Assembly (NCBI RefSeq): GCF_900220995.1
Contig: NZ_OBQF01000001.1
Coordinates: 372,001 to 436,000 of the forward strand
DNA: 64,000 bases
Direction of reading: 5' to 3'
Source of the DNA: Salinicoccus kekensis
Lineage (GTDB): Bacteria; Bacillota; Bacilli; Staphylococcales; Salinicoccaceae
Shown: positions 39,192 to 48,538 of the stretch, one piece after another
Layout: every line of letters begins with the position of its first letter
How positions within the stretch are numbered: the stretch's first letter is position 1
Program-made: the position numbers and the translations under genes
Notes under the pieces: model-generated
What the model was told of the DNA's origin: nothing
The model's input: only the letters and a program-made list of their open reading frames with translations
Database searches by the model: none

Positions 39192-40805
39192 ATGGATCAT
39201 TCACTACCATTGGATATACTACATTGGTCGATGGCCGCGCTGCCGCTGGCACTGCTTTTAATCATGCTGGTGGTCTTCAGATGGTCGGGCGGCACATCCG
39301 GCTGGATTGCCGCAGCAATCGCTGCGGCAATCGCATATTTCCTTTACGAGGCACCGCTCGACAACATGGCGGTCGGTGTAGGTAAAGGGTTATGGGAAGC
39401 GCTGTTCATACTACTGGTCGTCTGGACAGCCTTATTCCTTTATCATTCCTCGAAAAAAGCCGGGGCATTTGAAGTGATCAGGGAAGATATAGAGGATTAC
39501 AGCCAGAACTATCTGTTCCTCGTCCTTGCATTCGGTTGGGTATTTTCATCCTTCCTGCAGGGTGTGGCAGGGTTCGGTGTTCCGATTGCAGTGGTGGCAC
39601 CTTTACTTATAGGCATCGGCGTCAAACCCGTAGCTGCGGTCGTCATACCATTGATAGGACACTTGTGGGCCAATATGTTCGGTACGGTCGGCGTCGGATG
39701 GATAGCGACCATCAACGCCGTTGAAATAGAAAATATCACTGCAACACTGTTTTACACCACCCTCATGCTGTGGGCGGTGAACCTGCTGTCAGGACTTTCA
39801 ATTGCATTCATATATGCTGGATGGCAGGGCATCAAAGACGGTTTTCTGCTCATCATCACCATCTCGATCATCCACGGCGGAGGCCAGATGATAGTGGCGA
39901 TGTTCAGCCCTGAGCTCAGCGCCTTCATACCGGCTGCAATTGCCATGGCTGCATTGATCCTGTTTGCGAGAACCAAGAAATATGGTGAAAAATCGAAGTC
40001 TGATGAAAAGACGAAGATCATGCAGGATCCAGAGGACCGGGAGGAAACGGAAGAGGAGAGACCCGACATCTCCATCCATAAGGCGTTCATGCCTTACTAT
40101 GTCCTCACTGTCCTTACAGTCGTCGCACTCGGCGTGCCGGCGATCAGCAACTTCCTGGATCAGGTTGAATTCGGCCCGCCGTTCCCGGAGACAGAGACGG
40201 GCTACGGCTTCACCGAGGAGGGGACAGCGGAGTATTCTCCAATATCCCTCACACATCCGGCCATCTATATACTCCTTGGTGCGATATTCGGCGTCATCTG
40301 GTATAAGCGCCTCGGTTTATATGATTCCGGCTACGGGAAGGAAATTTGGGACGGCGTGAAAGGCAACGCCCTAGGTGCATCCCTGGCGATCGCCGGTTTC
40401 CTGACCATGACGGAAGTCATGGGCGCTTCAGGGCAGATTACAGTGCTTGCCCTGGGCATCGGTACCGTGGCCAACCCACCGGTATATCTTGCGCTGGCGA
40501 ACTTCATCGGCCTCATCGGTTCATTCATGACATCCTCGAATACCTCTTCAAACGTGGTGTTCGCGCCATTGCACGGGTCAGTCGCCAATGCGATGGATGG
40601 ACTGTCGCTGCCGCAGGCCATTGCTGCACAATCGACCGGTGGTGCAATCGGTAATGCAATCGCACCTTCGAATATCATACTTGCAACAAGTACCGCCGGT
40701 ATCCAGGATAAGATTGCAGATGTCTATAAGCAGACACTGATCTTTACACTCATTGCCGCACTGATGGTCTCCGGAATATCACTGATCATTTATTTCCTGG
40801 TATAA
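39192..40805 (+). CDS. LctP/glycolate permease-family transporter
   Basis: 537 residues with about 13-14 membrane helices and the LctP family patterns SSFLQGVAGFGVPIAVVAPLLIGIGVKPVAAVVIPLIGH and FMTSSNTSSNVVFAPLH, AIAAQSTGGAIGNAIAPSNI. The family takes up lactate or glycolate with protons. An acidic cytoplasmic loop (KTKIMQDPEDREETEEERPD) is inserted near residue 275. It lies between two amide-hydrolysing enzymes, so its real substrate may be an amide-containing or hydroxy acid rather than lactate (inference). ATG 39192 with AAAGGAG upstream. Confidence 0.85.
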   Translation: MDHSLPLDILHWSMAALPLALLLIMLVVFRWSGGTSGWIAAAIAAAIAYFLYEAPLDNMAVGVGKGLWEALFILLVVWTALFLYHSSKKAGAFEVIREDIEDYSQNYLFLVLAFGWVFSSFLQGVAGFGVPIAVVAPLLIGIGVKPVAAVVIPLIGHLWANMFGTVGVGWIATINAVEIENITATLFYTTLMLWAVNLLSGLSIAFIYAGWQGIKDGFLLIITISIIHGGGQMIVAMFSPELSAFIPAAIAMAALILFARTKKYGEKSKSDEKTKIMQDPEDREETEEERPDISIHKAFMPYYVLTVLTVVALGVPAISNFLDQVEFGPPFPETETGYGFTEEGTAEYSPISLTHPAIYILLGAIFGVIWYKRLGLYDSGYGKEIWDGVKGNALGASLAIAGFLTMTEVMGASGQITVLALGIGTVANPPVYLALANFIGLIGSFMTSSNTSSNVVFAPLHGSVANAMDGLSLPQAIAAQSTGGAIGNAIAPSNIILATSTAGIQDKIADVYKQTLIFTLIAALMVSGISLIIYFLV

Positions 40806-40841
40806 GAGGGTAAAGATATCATAAACAAAGGGGATGGAAAA

Positions 40842-41921
40842 ATGCGTTATTCAAAGTTGAAAAGCAGTTTGGCAGACCTTATAAAGAAGGCAAAACTTCA
40901 TGTACTGGAAGCGGACTCCGAGACAGTCCACTGGGGGCACTGGGATAATTCCCTCGCCCCGGTGCTCACTGTCGAGTCGGGAGATTTCGTCTTTGTTGAA
41001 ACAATCACCCATCAGGCCGGCGATGCGCCGGAGCTGATGATGGATGAAACGACGAAAGAAATATACCGGAATATACCAGAGGAGACAAGAAAGCCGGGAC
41101 CGCATCTGCTTACAGGGCCGATTGAAGTGAAGGGCGCAGAACCCGGCGATATGCTGGAAGTCCAGATTCTGGATATTGAGCCGAGACAGCCGTACGGCTC
41201 GAACCTGTCGGCACCATGGGGGTTTTTATTCGATAAAGAAAAATATGAGGAAAATGAACATGTCATGATTTACGAATTGGATGACCATGCCCAGTGGCTG
41301 ACCCAGAAATATAAATACGAATACCCGGGAGCCTACGACGTCAACGGCCGTGTCGTCGGTGAAGATGAAATCACAAAAGAAGAAGGGCCCCGGGGCATGC
41401 GGATCCCCGCCCAGCTCCATATGGGCACGATCGGTGTCGCCCCGGAGGAAGACGGGAAGATCAGTACGGTGCCGCCGTCAAATTTCGGCGGCAATATCGA
41501 CAACTGGAGGATCGGGGCGGATACGGCGATGTATTATCCCGTATTCAACAAAGGCGCCCTCCTGTCCCTCGGGGATGCCCACCTCGCACAGGGGGACAGC
41601 GAACTGAACGGGACGGGTGTCGAAGCTTCGGCAAACTGCCTGATCAGAGTGAAGGTGAGGAAGGATTTTCATTTCACACAGCCTCTGCTCGAGACGGAGG
41701 AGGCGTGGCATATCCATGCGTTCAATGAAAATCTGGATGATGCCGCGGAAGAAGCTTCCTTGAAGGCCATCGAGTTTTTGGAGGAATACCAGGGCATGAC
41801 GGAACAGGAAGCCTATTCATTCCTGGCCCTGGCGGGAGAACTTCAAATCACACAGGTGGTCAATACGAACAAAGGCGTCCATGTCACGATTCCGAAAGAC
41901 GCATTCGTACCTGAGGTCTGA
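40842..41921 (+). CDS. acetamidase/formamidase family protein
   Basis: 359 residues of the FmdA/AmdA family: TVHWGHWDNSLAPVLTVESGDFV, the TGPIEVKGAEPGDMLEVQILDI strand pair, LHMGTIGVAP, PPSNFGGNIDNW, and GDAHLAQGDSELNGTGVE. These enzymes use metal to split formamide, acetamide or similar small amides to acid and ammonia. GGGG precedes the ATG, 36 bp after the permease stop. The third gene of the operon ending at the terminator 41933-41964. Confidence 0.9.
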   Translation: MRYSKLKSSLADLIKKAKLHVLEADSETVHWGHWDNSLAPVLTVESGDFVFVETITHQAGDAPELMMDETTKEIYRNIPEETRKPGPHLLTGPIEVKGAEPGDMLEVQILDIEPRQPYGSNLSAPWGFLFDKEKYEENEHVMIYELDDHAQWLTQKYKYEYPGAYDVNGRVVGEDEITKEEGPRGMRIPAQLHMGTIGVAPEEDGKISTVPPSNFGGNIDNWRIGADTAMYYPVFNKGALLSLGDAHLAQGDSELNGTGVEASANCLIRVKVRKDFHFTQPLLETEEAWHIHAFNENLDDAAEEASLKAIEFLEEYQGMTEQEAYSFLALAGELQITQVVNTNKGVHVTIPKDAFVPEV

Positions 41922-41932
41922 TGTTTGGGAAG

Positions 41933-41964
41933 GGCCGTAAACCGTATCGGTTTACGGCCTTTTA
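41933..41964 (+). terminator. intrinsic terminator after the amidase gene
   Basis: GGCCGTAAACCG (41933-41944) and CGGTTTACGGCC (41948-41959), a perfect 12-bp stem, followed by four T. Confidence 0.9.
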
Positions 41965-42027
41965 TCATTTTGCTTTAAGTTTTCAAAAAATTTGATATCA
42001 TTAAATAAAAAACGGAGTGAAGCCGAG

Positions 42028-42300
42028 ATGAAATATTTTGCAGTTTTCTTATCGATGCTGGATGAAGAAAAGAGCAGCATCCACAGGGAGGAACATTTGA
42101 AATTCCTGGATGGTCTGAGGGAAAAAGATGTGGTTGTGATGAACGGGCGCTTTACGGACGGCGCCGGCGGTCTTGTGATCTACAAAGGGCAGGACGGGGA
42201 AGAGGTTGAAAAACTCGTCAAACAGGACCCTTACATTATAAATGGTGCGAGGGATTACGAACTGCATGAATGGGAAATGGTGACTGAATACGAAATATAG
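42028..42300 (+). CDS. YciI family protein
   Basis: 90 residues: MKYFAVFLSMLDEEKSSIHREEHLKFL, with the YciI-type histidine in REEHLKFL, GRFTDGAGGLVIYKG and DPYIINGARDYELHEW. A small alpha/beta dimeric barrel related to muconolactone isomerase with no defined reaction. GGAGTGA upstream supports ATG 42028. The next gene starts 10 bp downstream, so the two form an operon. Confidence 0.85.
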   Translation: MKYFAVFLSMLDEEKSSIHREEHLKFLDGLREKDVVVMNGRFTDGAGGLVIYKGQDGEEVEKLVKQDPYIINGARDYELHEWEMVTEYEI

Positions 42301-42310
42301 GAGTGGTTCA

Positions 42311-43180
42311 ATGAATATCGGATTTATCGGTCTCGGCATCATGGGGAAGCCGATGTGTGCCAATCTGCTTAAAAGCGGGTACGATGTCTATATCAGCAGC
42401 TCCAACGATGATACGAATGATGAACTGTCGCATCACGGTGCAACAGTTTTGGAAAATCATGAAGCGGTCGTGCAGAAATCGGAAGTCATCATACTTATGC
42501 TTCCCGATTCCGCCGAGGTGCAGGAGGTCATTGTGGAAAGCGGCCTCCATAAAAAATTCAATCCCGGGACGCCAGTGATCGATATGAGCTCCATCAATCC
42601 TGAAACGAGCATGGAAGTCTCTGAAGTGCTGAATGCACACGGTCATCAGTATATTGATGCACCGGTGAGCGGCGGGGAAGAAAAAGCGGTCGAGGGGACT
42701 TTATCGATTATGGCCGGCGGTGATGAGGAAACAATCGGAAAAGTCATGCCGATACTTGAGTGCATGGGTGCAGGCATCGTGCATACGGGCCCGGTCGGAT
42801 CCGGAAATGCCGTAAAACTGGTCAATCAGGTGATCGTCGCCAACAACATCGCAGCACTTTCAGAAGGCCTCGCCCTTGCAGAAGCGCTGAATCTTGACCT
42901 GGAGACGGTTTATGATGCAATCAGCGGCGGCCTGGCAGGCAGCGCCGTGATGGACACCAAATTCCCGAAGATGGCTGCTGGAAAGTACGATCCCGGCTTT
43001 AAGATGAAACTGCATGTGAAAGACTTGAACAATGCATTCGGCAGCGTGGACGAAGATGTCATTGAAAGACTCCCCATCACACGGCAGACGAAAGCGATGA
43101 TGACGGAACTTATGGATGACCCCGACGTGCAGGAGGAGGACCACAGTGCACTTTACAGGCACTATGACAAGGGCTGCTGA
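42311..43180 (+). CDS. NAD(P)-dependent beta-hydroxyacid dehydrogenase
   Basis: 289 residues. N-terminal Rossmann motif GFIGLGIMGKPMCANLLKSG (residues 3-22), the family signature DAPVSGGEEKAVEGTLSIMAGG, and the catalytic lysine in KLVNQVIVANNIAALSEGL. It belongs with tartronate-semialdehyde reductase and 3-hydroxyisobutyrate dehydrogenase. The exact substrate is uncertain. It lies downstream of the permease module and, with it, separates aspS from 6S RNA. Confidence 0.85.
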   Translation: MNIGFIGLGIMGKPMCANLLKSGYDVYISSSNDDTNDELSHHGATVLENHEAVVQKSEVIILMLPDSAEVQEVIVESGLHKKFNPGTPVIDMSSINPETSMEVSEVLNAHGHQYIDAPVSGGEEKAVEGTLSIMAGGDEETIGKVMPILECMGAGIVHTGPVGSGNAVKLVNQVIVANNIAALSEGLALAEALNLDLETVYDAISGGLAGSAVMDTKFPKMAAGKYDPGFKMKLHVKDLNNAFGSVDEDVIERLPITRQTKAMMTELMDDPDVQEEDHSALYRHYDKGC

Positions 43181-43244
43181 GCATCGGTTGCGGGTCTTGT
43201 TTGATCGTCTCCTGCGGATATTTTAAATTTAAAAACCTTTTTGC

Positions 43245-43273
43245 TTCTCAAAGTTTTTGGCCTGTGCTATACT
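43245..43273 (+). promoter_or_regulatory. promoter of the 6S RNA gene
   Basis: TTCTCA (43245-43250), a 17-bp spacer and an extended -10 TGC-TATACT (43265-43273). The transcript should begin near 43280. Confidence 0.65.
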
Positions 43274-43279
43274 ATCATT

Positions 43280-43520
43280 AATAGAAATATCTGAGAAGTT
43301 CGTGATGTGTTGAATTATATTTTGACCTAACACCAATTTTAACGGGAGTCCAATAGGTTTTCCTGCGAAAAACAAGCCTGTTCGTCAGGACGTTTGGAGT
43401 TGGAAACAGGACACCCACCTGCAAATAGCAGGCCAAAATAATCAACAGATACACACGGCTTAGCTTGGATATTTCGATGATAAGCACCGGACGCATATGC
43501 GTCCGGTGTTTATTTTTTTT
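43280..43520 (+). ncRNA. ssrS: 6S RNA
   Basis: The stretch containing GATGTGTTGAATTATATTTT, GACCTAACACCAATTTTAAC, GGGAGTCC, CCTGCGAAAAACAAGCCTGT and TCGTCAGGACG closely resembles Bacillus 6S-1 RNA (bsrA), which binds the sigma-A RNA polymerase holoenzyme by imitating an open promoter. Location next to rarA also fits. A perfect 12-bp palindrome (43485-43508) with a T-run ends the transcript; the mature 3' end may be shorter. Confidence 0.88.
43485..43520 (+). terminator. 6S RNA terminator
   Basis: CACCGGACGCAT followed directly by ATGCGTCCGGTG, then TTTA and nine T. Confidence 0.88.
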
Positions 43521-43534
43521 TGTGGATTTTCCCG

Positions 43535-44809
43535 TCATTTCCGGAGTATCGTCCTGAGCTTCGAGTAGATCTCTTGAAGCTGCCCTTCGTATTTCGTGTC
43601 TTTCGAAGGGATGAAATACTGCCTGTCCTTCAAAGTGTCGGGCATATACTGCTGGGCCACGACGTTATTCGGAAAGTTATGGGGATATTTGTAGCCGACG
43701 GCATTGCCGAGCTTTTCGGCACTTGCATAATGCCCGTCTTTCAGATGTTTTGGAACTGTGCCGGCTTTTCCTTTCTTAATGTCTGCAAGCGCACTGTCAA
43801 GGCTCTTGTAGGCACTGTTTGATTTCGGTGAGAGTGCAAGTTCGATTGCGGCATTGGCAAGTGGTATCCTTGCTTCGGGAAAGCCGAGCCTTTCTGCAGA
43901 AATGATCGCATTCAATGTCCTTGTTGCAAGCTGGGGATTGGCAAGTCCGATGTCTTCATAGGCGATCACGAGCATCCGGCGTGCAATCGTCACAAGGTCC
44001 CCCGCTTCAATCAGCCTCGCCAAGTAGTGCAGGCTCGCGTCCACATCACTGCCCCTGATTGATTTTTGGAACGCACTCATCACGTCATAGTGTGCGTCAC
44101 CGTCCTTGTCATGCAGGAAGGCGGACTGCTGCATGCAGGCTTTCGCATCATCAAGCGTGATGTGGACTTTATCCCCGTCGGGTTTCGTACTGAGGGCCGC
44201 GAGCTCCAGCGCATTCAGTGCACTCCTGACATCGCCCTGGGCGGACAAGGTGAAGTGTTCCATCGCTTCCTCATCAACTTCAAGGGTCATCCTGCCGAGC
44301 CCGCGTTCCTCATCCGCTATGGCCCTTGTGAGGGCGAGTCTGATGTCCTCCTGATCCAGAGAATCGAGTTCGAATATCTGTGACCTCGACCTGATGGCCG
44401 GGTTGATGGCATGGTAAGGGTTGGAAGTCGTGGCGCCGATCAGGATGATCGTCCCTTTCTCGAGATGCGGCAAAAGGAAATCTTGCTTGGCCTTGTCCAG
44501 GCGATGAATTTCATCAAGCAGGAGAATCACCGTTCCGCTCATTTTTCCTTCTTCCACAATCTGCTGCATATCTTTCTTCGTATTTGAAACTGCGTTCAAC
44601 GTCCTGAACATATATTTTGTGGATCCGGCAATGGCACTAGCGATGCTTGTCTTGCCGATGCCCGGCGGTCCGTACAGGATCATGGATGTCAGGCGTCTGG
44701 CCTCCACCATGCGTCTGATGATGCCGCCTTCGCCCACCAGATGTTCCTGTGAAATCACTTCGTCGATCGTTCTTGGCCGCATGCGGTAACTCAATGGTTG
44801 TGTACTCAT
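43535..44809 (-). CDS. rarA: replication-associated recombination protein RarA (MgsA)
   Basis: 424 residues, AAA+ ATPase: SYRMRPRTIDEVISQEHLVG, Walker A YGPPGIGKTS, Walker B LLLDEIHRLDKAKQD, sensor 1 LIGATTSNP, then the clamp-loader-like tetramerisation domain (PEARIPLANAAIELALSPKSN, GTVPKHLKDGHYA). It acts at stalled forks. I chose ATG 44809 (GGGTGA before it). Divergent from cymR, as in other Bacillales. Confidence 0.95.
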   Translation of the reverse strand: MSTQPLSYRMRPRTIDEVISQEHLVGEGGIIRRMVEARRLTSMILYGPPGIGKTSIASAIAGSTKYMFRTLNAVSNTKKDMQQIVEEGKMSGTVILLLDEIHRLDKAKQDFLLPHLEKGTIILIGATTSNPYHAINPAIRSRSQIFELDSLDQEDIRLALTRAIADEERGLGRMTLEVDEEAMEHFTLSAQGDVRSALNALELAALSTKPDGDKVHITLDDAKACMQQSAFLHDKDGDAHYDVMSAFQKSIRGSDVDASLHYLARLIEAGDLVTIARRMLVIAYEDIGLANPQLATRTLNAIISAERLGFPEARIPLANAAIELALSPKSNSAYKSLDSALADIKKGKAGTVPKHLKDGHYASAEKLGNAVGYKYPHNFPNNVVAQQYMPDTLKDRQYFIPSKDTKYEGQLQEIYSKLRTILRK

Positions 44810-44896
44810 ATTTTCACCCAACTGTTTTATTATGATATATTTAATATACTACAACATAAATGGATTTATTAAAAAGTTTATATTCTGAGGTGTATT

Positions 44897-45313
44897 ATGA
44901 AAATATCCACACGTGGAAGATATGGTTTATATTTTATGCTCGAGCTTGCCCGGGATTACGGCGAGCAGAGAAGAAGTGTCAAATCCGTGGCAACGGAGCG
45001 CGGGATCAGCGATCTCTACCTGGAACAGATCGTTGCCAGTTTGAAGAAAGAGGATCTTGTAAAGAGTACCAGAGGTGCATACGGCGGTTATGAACTGAAC
45101 CATCCGCCGGAAGAAATCACTGTCGGCCAGATTTTCAAAAGTGTCGAGGAGAATATCGTCGCAGTTGAAAGTGATGAAAAGGACGGCAAGAACGAGAGGT
45201 TCCTCTGGGGAAGGATCAGGGATGCAATCAGCGATGTGCTGGACCATACGACGCTTAAGGACATGATCGATTATGACGGTGAGGGCCTCGATGATTATAT
45301 GTTCCATATATAA
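44897..45313 (+). CDS. cymR: Rrf2-family cysteine metabolism regulator CymR
   Basis: 138 residues. Winged helix with MKISTRGRYGLYFMLELARD, ISDLYLEQIVASLKKEDLVKSTRGAYGGYEL, and no cluster-binding cysteines (the protein has none), as expected for CymR rather than IscR or NsrR. In Bacillus and Staphylococcus CymR with CysK represses cysteine and sulfur genes. In relatives the next gene is iscS; here about 11 kb intervenes. CTGAGGTG precedes the ATG. Confidence 0.92.
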   Translation: MKISTRGRYGLYFMLELARDYGEQRRSVKSVATERGISDLYLEQIVASLKKEDLVKSTRGAYGGYELNHPPEEITVGQIFKSVEENIVAVESDEKDGKNERFLWGRIRDAISDVLDHTTLKDMIDYDGEGLDDYMFHI

Positions 45314-45335
45314 ATAATGATTCTGGAGTTTTTAT

Positions 45336-47018
45336 ATGATAATAAAAAAACGTATCGAATACATCAACCGTTACAGGGAAATCGCCATAAACTTCTCATA
45401 TGCCGGATTCGGCTTCCTGGTCGAGGAACTCGGCCTGGACGAACTTTTGAGCCTGCCGAAACGCATCATCTTAAGACAGCAGAAAAGTGATGAGGAAAAA
45501 TCCAGGGGAGAGCGGGTCCGTCTATTCATCGAGGAGATGGGGCCGACATTCATCAAGCTCGGCCAGATTGCGAGCACCCGTCCAGACCTGGTTCCAAAAG
45601 ACATCATCGAAGAACTTGAAAAGCTGCAGAGTGATGTTCCGCCGTTCAGCTTCGAAGAGGCGAAAAGAGTGATTGAAGAGTCACTCGGTGTGAAGACTGA
45701 GGATGTCTTTTTGAATATGGATGAAAAGCCGCTCGGCTCCGCTTCGACGGGCCAGGTCCACAAGGCCCAGACCGTGGAGGGCCAGATCGTCGCGGTGAAG
45801 GTCCAGCGTCCGCATATCGAGAAGACGATGCGGAACGACCTTGAAATACTCCATCATCTTGCGACCCTGGCGGAGCAGCGCATGGAATGGGCAAAGCGGT
45901 ATCATGTGAAGGACATGATCGAGGAATTTTCAGAAGCGATTCTGGACGAACTGGATTATACGATTGAAGCCAATAATGCGGATAAAATACGCAAACAGTT
46001 TGAAGATGATGACAGAATCAAAATACCTGAGATGGTCAGGGAACTTTCCACAAAGAATGTGCTGGTCATGGAATATGTCGACGGCATACCAATCAACCGC
46101 CATGCAGAACTTGAAGCAAATGGTCATTCAAGGCAAGTCCTGGCTGAAAGGCTGGCGGATGCCGTATTCCATCAGATCATCGTCGAAGGGTTCTTCCACG
46201 GCGATCCGCATCCCGGCAATGTCAGCGTGCTTGAAGACGGCAGCATCGCCTTCATGGACTTCGGCATGGTCGGCAGGCTGTCATCGGAGATGAAGTATAA
46301 CTTCGGCACGCTCCTGATCGGCATGATGAAAAAGGATGCATCTGCTGTCGTCCGGGCGATCACCAAAATGGGGATAGTGCCGCCCGGCGTCGAAATGAAC
46401 GTCCTGAACCGTGACGCAGAAAAGATCAGGGACAAGTATTACGATCAGCCGCTCAGCCATGTGAATATCGGTGAGGCTGTCCAGGATCTTTTCCATATCG
46501 CAAATAAGCACCGCATCGGCCTGCCTCAGGATTTCACCATCCTCGGTAAATCGATCATCACCCTGGAAAGCGTCGTCAGCAGCCTGGATCCCGAATTCAG
46601 CATGATGGATGTCGCTGAGCCGTTCGGAAGACTCCTCGTGAAGGAAAAATACGATCCCAGAAACATGGCGTCGCGCGCCTACAGCAATTTTCAGGACGTG
46701 AGCGACACCGCCGTCGATGTGACGGATAACCTGAGGATATTCTCAGAATCACTGCGCGATAAAAAAGTGCCGGTGCAGCTGTCCTTGAGGCGGTTTGAAG
46801 AACTGTTCAGGAGAATGGACCGGATCGGCAACCGGTTATCCTTCAGCATCGTCCTCCTGTCGTTCAGCATCATCATGGTCGGTCTGATCGTCGGTGCCGC
46901 GATTGCGGGCCAGACGACGGTGATCTGGCAGATTCCTGCGATTGAGATCGGATTTGTGCTCGCCGTATTTTTATTCCTCGGTCTGTTGTACTCGATCTTC
47001 AAATCCGGAAGGTTCTGA
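45336..47018 (+). CDS. AarF/UbiB (ABC1) family protein kinase-like
   Basis: 560 residues. The KxGQ motif in FIKLGQIASTRPDLVP, the alanine-rich loop SASTGQVHKAQ that replaces a glycine loop, the lysine in VAVKVQRP, FFHGDPHPGN as catalytic loop and FMDFGMVG as metal-binding motif. Two C-terminal membrane helices (about 503-523 and 530-552) anchor it. The family supports quinone or lipid metabolism as an atypical kinase or ATPase. 22 bp after cymR, so perhaps co-transcribed. Confidence 0.9.
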   Translation: MIIKKRIEYINRYREIAINFSYAGFGFLVEELGLDELLSLPKRIILRQQKSDEEKSRGERVRLFIEEMGPTFIKLGQIASTRPDLVPKDIIEELEKLQSDVPPFSFEEAKRVIEESLGVKTEDVFLNMDEKPLGSASTGQVHKAQTVEGQIVAVKVQRPHIEKTMRNDLEILHHLATLAEQRMEWAKRYHVKDMIEEFSEAILDELDYTIEANNADKIRKQFEDDDRIKIPEMVRELSTKNVLVMEYVDGIPINRHAELEANGHSRQVLAERLADAVFHQIIVEGFFHGDPHPGNVSVLEDGSIAFMDFGMVGRLSSEMKYNFGTLLIGMMKKDASAVVRAITKMGIVPPGVEMNVLNRDAEKIRDKYYDQPLSHVNIGEAVQDLFHIANKHRIGLPQDFTILGKSIITLESVVSSLDPEFSMMDVAEPFGRLLVKEKYDPRNMASRAYSNFQDVSDTAVDVTDNLRIFSESLRDKKVPVQLSLRRFEELFRRMDRIGNRLSFSIVLLSFSIIMVGLIVGAAIAGQTTVIWQIPAIEIGFVLAVFLFLGLLYSIFKSGRF

Positions 47019-47041
47019 TGACTGCCATTAAATTATTCAAC

Positions 47042-47072
47042 AAAAAAGAGGCCCTCGGGCCTCTTTTTAATT
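47042..47072. terminator. terminator shared by convergent genes
   Basis: AAAGAGGCCC and GGGCCTCTTT (47045-47066) with A- and T-tracts on either side, between aarF and the convergent aspartokinase gene, whose stop lies inside it. Confidence 0.85.
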
Positions 47073-48428
47073 TACGTTTCTGAAGTATTCATTGTAGACG
47101 GCATTCAGCGCCTTCTGGTAATCGCTCATCTTCACTGCGAATACCATACTCGACTCCGAAGCACCCTGGTTCATCATCCTGATGTTGATGCCATTTTCAG
47201 TCAGTGCCTTGGTCGCCTTATTGGCAAGGCCGACGGTGTACTCCATACCTTCACCGACGATGACGAGGAGGGCAAGATCGCCTTCCGTCTCCACCTTTTC
47301 AGGCTCAAGCTGGTCATTGATGTCTTCTGTGATCTGTTCGACCTTGTTGCTGCCGTCGAGATTCCTGTTGCGGACGATGATCGAGATGTTATCGATGCCC
47401 GACGGCATATGTTCCACGGAAACCCGGTGATTTTCAAACACCTGCAGCAGCTTCCTCATGTAGCCGACCTGGCGGTTCATCAGATAGTCCTTGACGGATA
47501 TCGCCGTGAAGCCGACGTCACAGCTGATGCCGATCACCGGGATATCTTTTAAGAGTTCCCGCTTTGCCACAATTTTTGTCCCTTCGATATGCGGTGCGTT
47601 CGTATTCTTGATCATCACCGGTATCTCGACCTGGTACAGCGGCTCGAGCGCCTCATCATGGAAGATGCCGAAGCCCGAGTAGGAGAGCTCCCGCATTTCA
47701 CGGTAAGTCAGCTCCTCGATTGCATGCGGATTATCGATGAATCCCGGATGGGCGGAATAGATGTGGCTCTGATCCGTATAGTTTTCATAGATTTCCGCAT
47801 CCAGGCCGCGTGCCACGATCGCACCGGAAATATCGGAGCCGCCCCTTGGAAATGTGACGATATTGCCGTTTTTGGATATGCCGAAGAAGCCCGGTATGAC
47901 GATGACCTCTTCAGCATCCTTCAATCTGGCGATGTTATCATATGACTCGTTCAGCAGATGCGCATTGCTTGCCTCATCGGTCACATAGATGCCGGCTTCT
48001 TCCGGCGAATAATACTTCGCAGGTGTGCCCTCGGCCGTCAGATATTCTGCAAGCATCTGGGCATTGAAGTCCTCACCGCATGATTTCAATGCATCAAGCA
48101 GCCTTGCATTATCACTGATGTTCTGGAGGTAGGAAAGGATCGTATTCCTGAATTTCTCCAGCATGACAAGGTCGATGCCGAGGCCGGTGAGGATTTCCTC
48201 ATACCTGCTTAAAATCGCATCCAGCGCCTCATTATACGGAAGCCCGGTGATTTTATTCGCATGGAGTGCGATGAGCAGATCCGTCACTTTGATGTCATCG
48301 TCAAAACGCCGTCCCGGTGCACTGACGACCACTGCACCGATGTCCGGATCATTCTGGATGATTTTTGATACTTTTTTCAATTGGTTGGATGATGACAATG
48401 AACTGCCACCGAATTTTGCTACTTTCAC
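47067..48428 (-). CDS. lysC: aspartate kinase
   Basis: 453 residues. MKVAKFGGSSLSSSNQL (catalytic KFGGSS), VVVSAPGRRFDDD, FPRGGSDISGAIVARGL and two C-terminal ACT domains (about 300-450) for feedback control. It phosphorylates aspartate, the first step to threonine, lysine and methionine. The single-chain, non-fused form has the length of the threonine-cluster aspartokinases of staphylococci. It diverges from hom across a 147-bp region with a palindrome, so both sides probably share control. Confidence 0.93.
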   Translation of the reverse strand: MKVAKFGGSSLSSSNQLKKVSKIIQNDPDIGAVVVSAPGRRFDDDIKVTDLLIALHANKITGLPYNEALDAILSRYEEILTGLGIDLVMLEKFRNTILSYLQNISDNARLLDALKSCGEDFNAQMLAEYLTAEGTPAKYYSPEEAGIYVTDEASNAHLLNESYDNIARLKDAEEVIVIPGFFGISKNGNIVTFPRGGSDISGAIVARGLDAEIYENYTDQSHIYSAHPGFIDNPHAIEELTYREMRELSYSGFGIFHDEALEPLYQVEIPVMIKNTNAPHIEGTKIVAKRELLKDIPVIGISCDVGFTAISVKDYLMNRQVGYMRKLLQVFENHRVSVEHMPSGIDNISIIVRNRNLDGSNKVEQITEDINDQLEPEKVETEGDLALLVIVGEGMEYTVGLANKATKALTENGINIRMMNQGASESSMVFAVKMSDYQKALNAVYNEYFRNVN

Positions 48429-48474
48429 TTGGCTGACACCCTTTTATAGAAATTTAGACTTAATAATACATGAA

Positions 48475-48538
48475 ATTATAGGAAATGTGTAGATTAAGAT
48501 AATATTATCTTGAATTTTTAAACTTTTCAATCTAATAT
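48475..48538. promoter_or_regulatory. divergent lysC/hom promoters with 16-bp palindrome
   Basis: For hom: TTGAAT (48510-48515), 17 bp, TAATAT (48533-48538). For lysC on the minus strand: TATAAT at 48480-48475 with its -35 region at about 48497-48503. The perfect palindrome AAGATAATATTATCTT (48496-48511) covers both -35 regions, where a dimeric repressor could silence both promoters. No T-box or attenuator is visible. Which protein binds is unknown. Confidence 0.55.
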
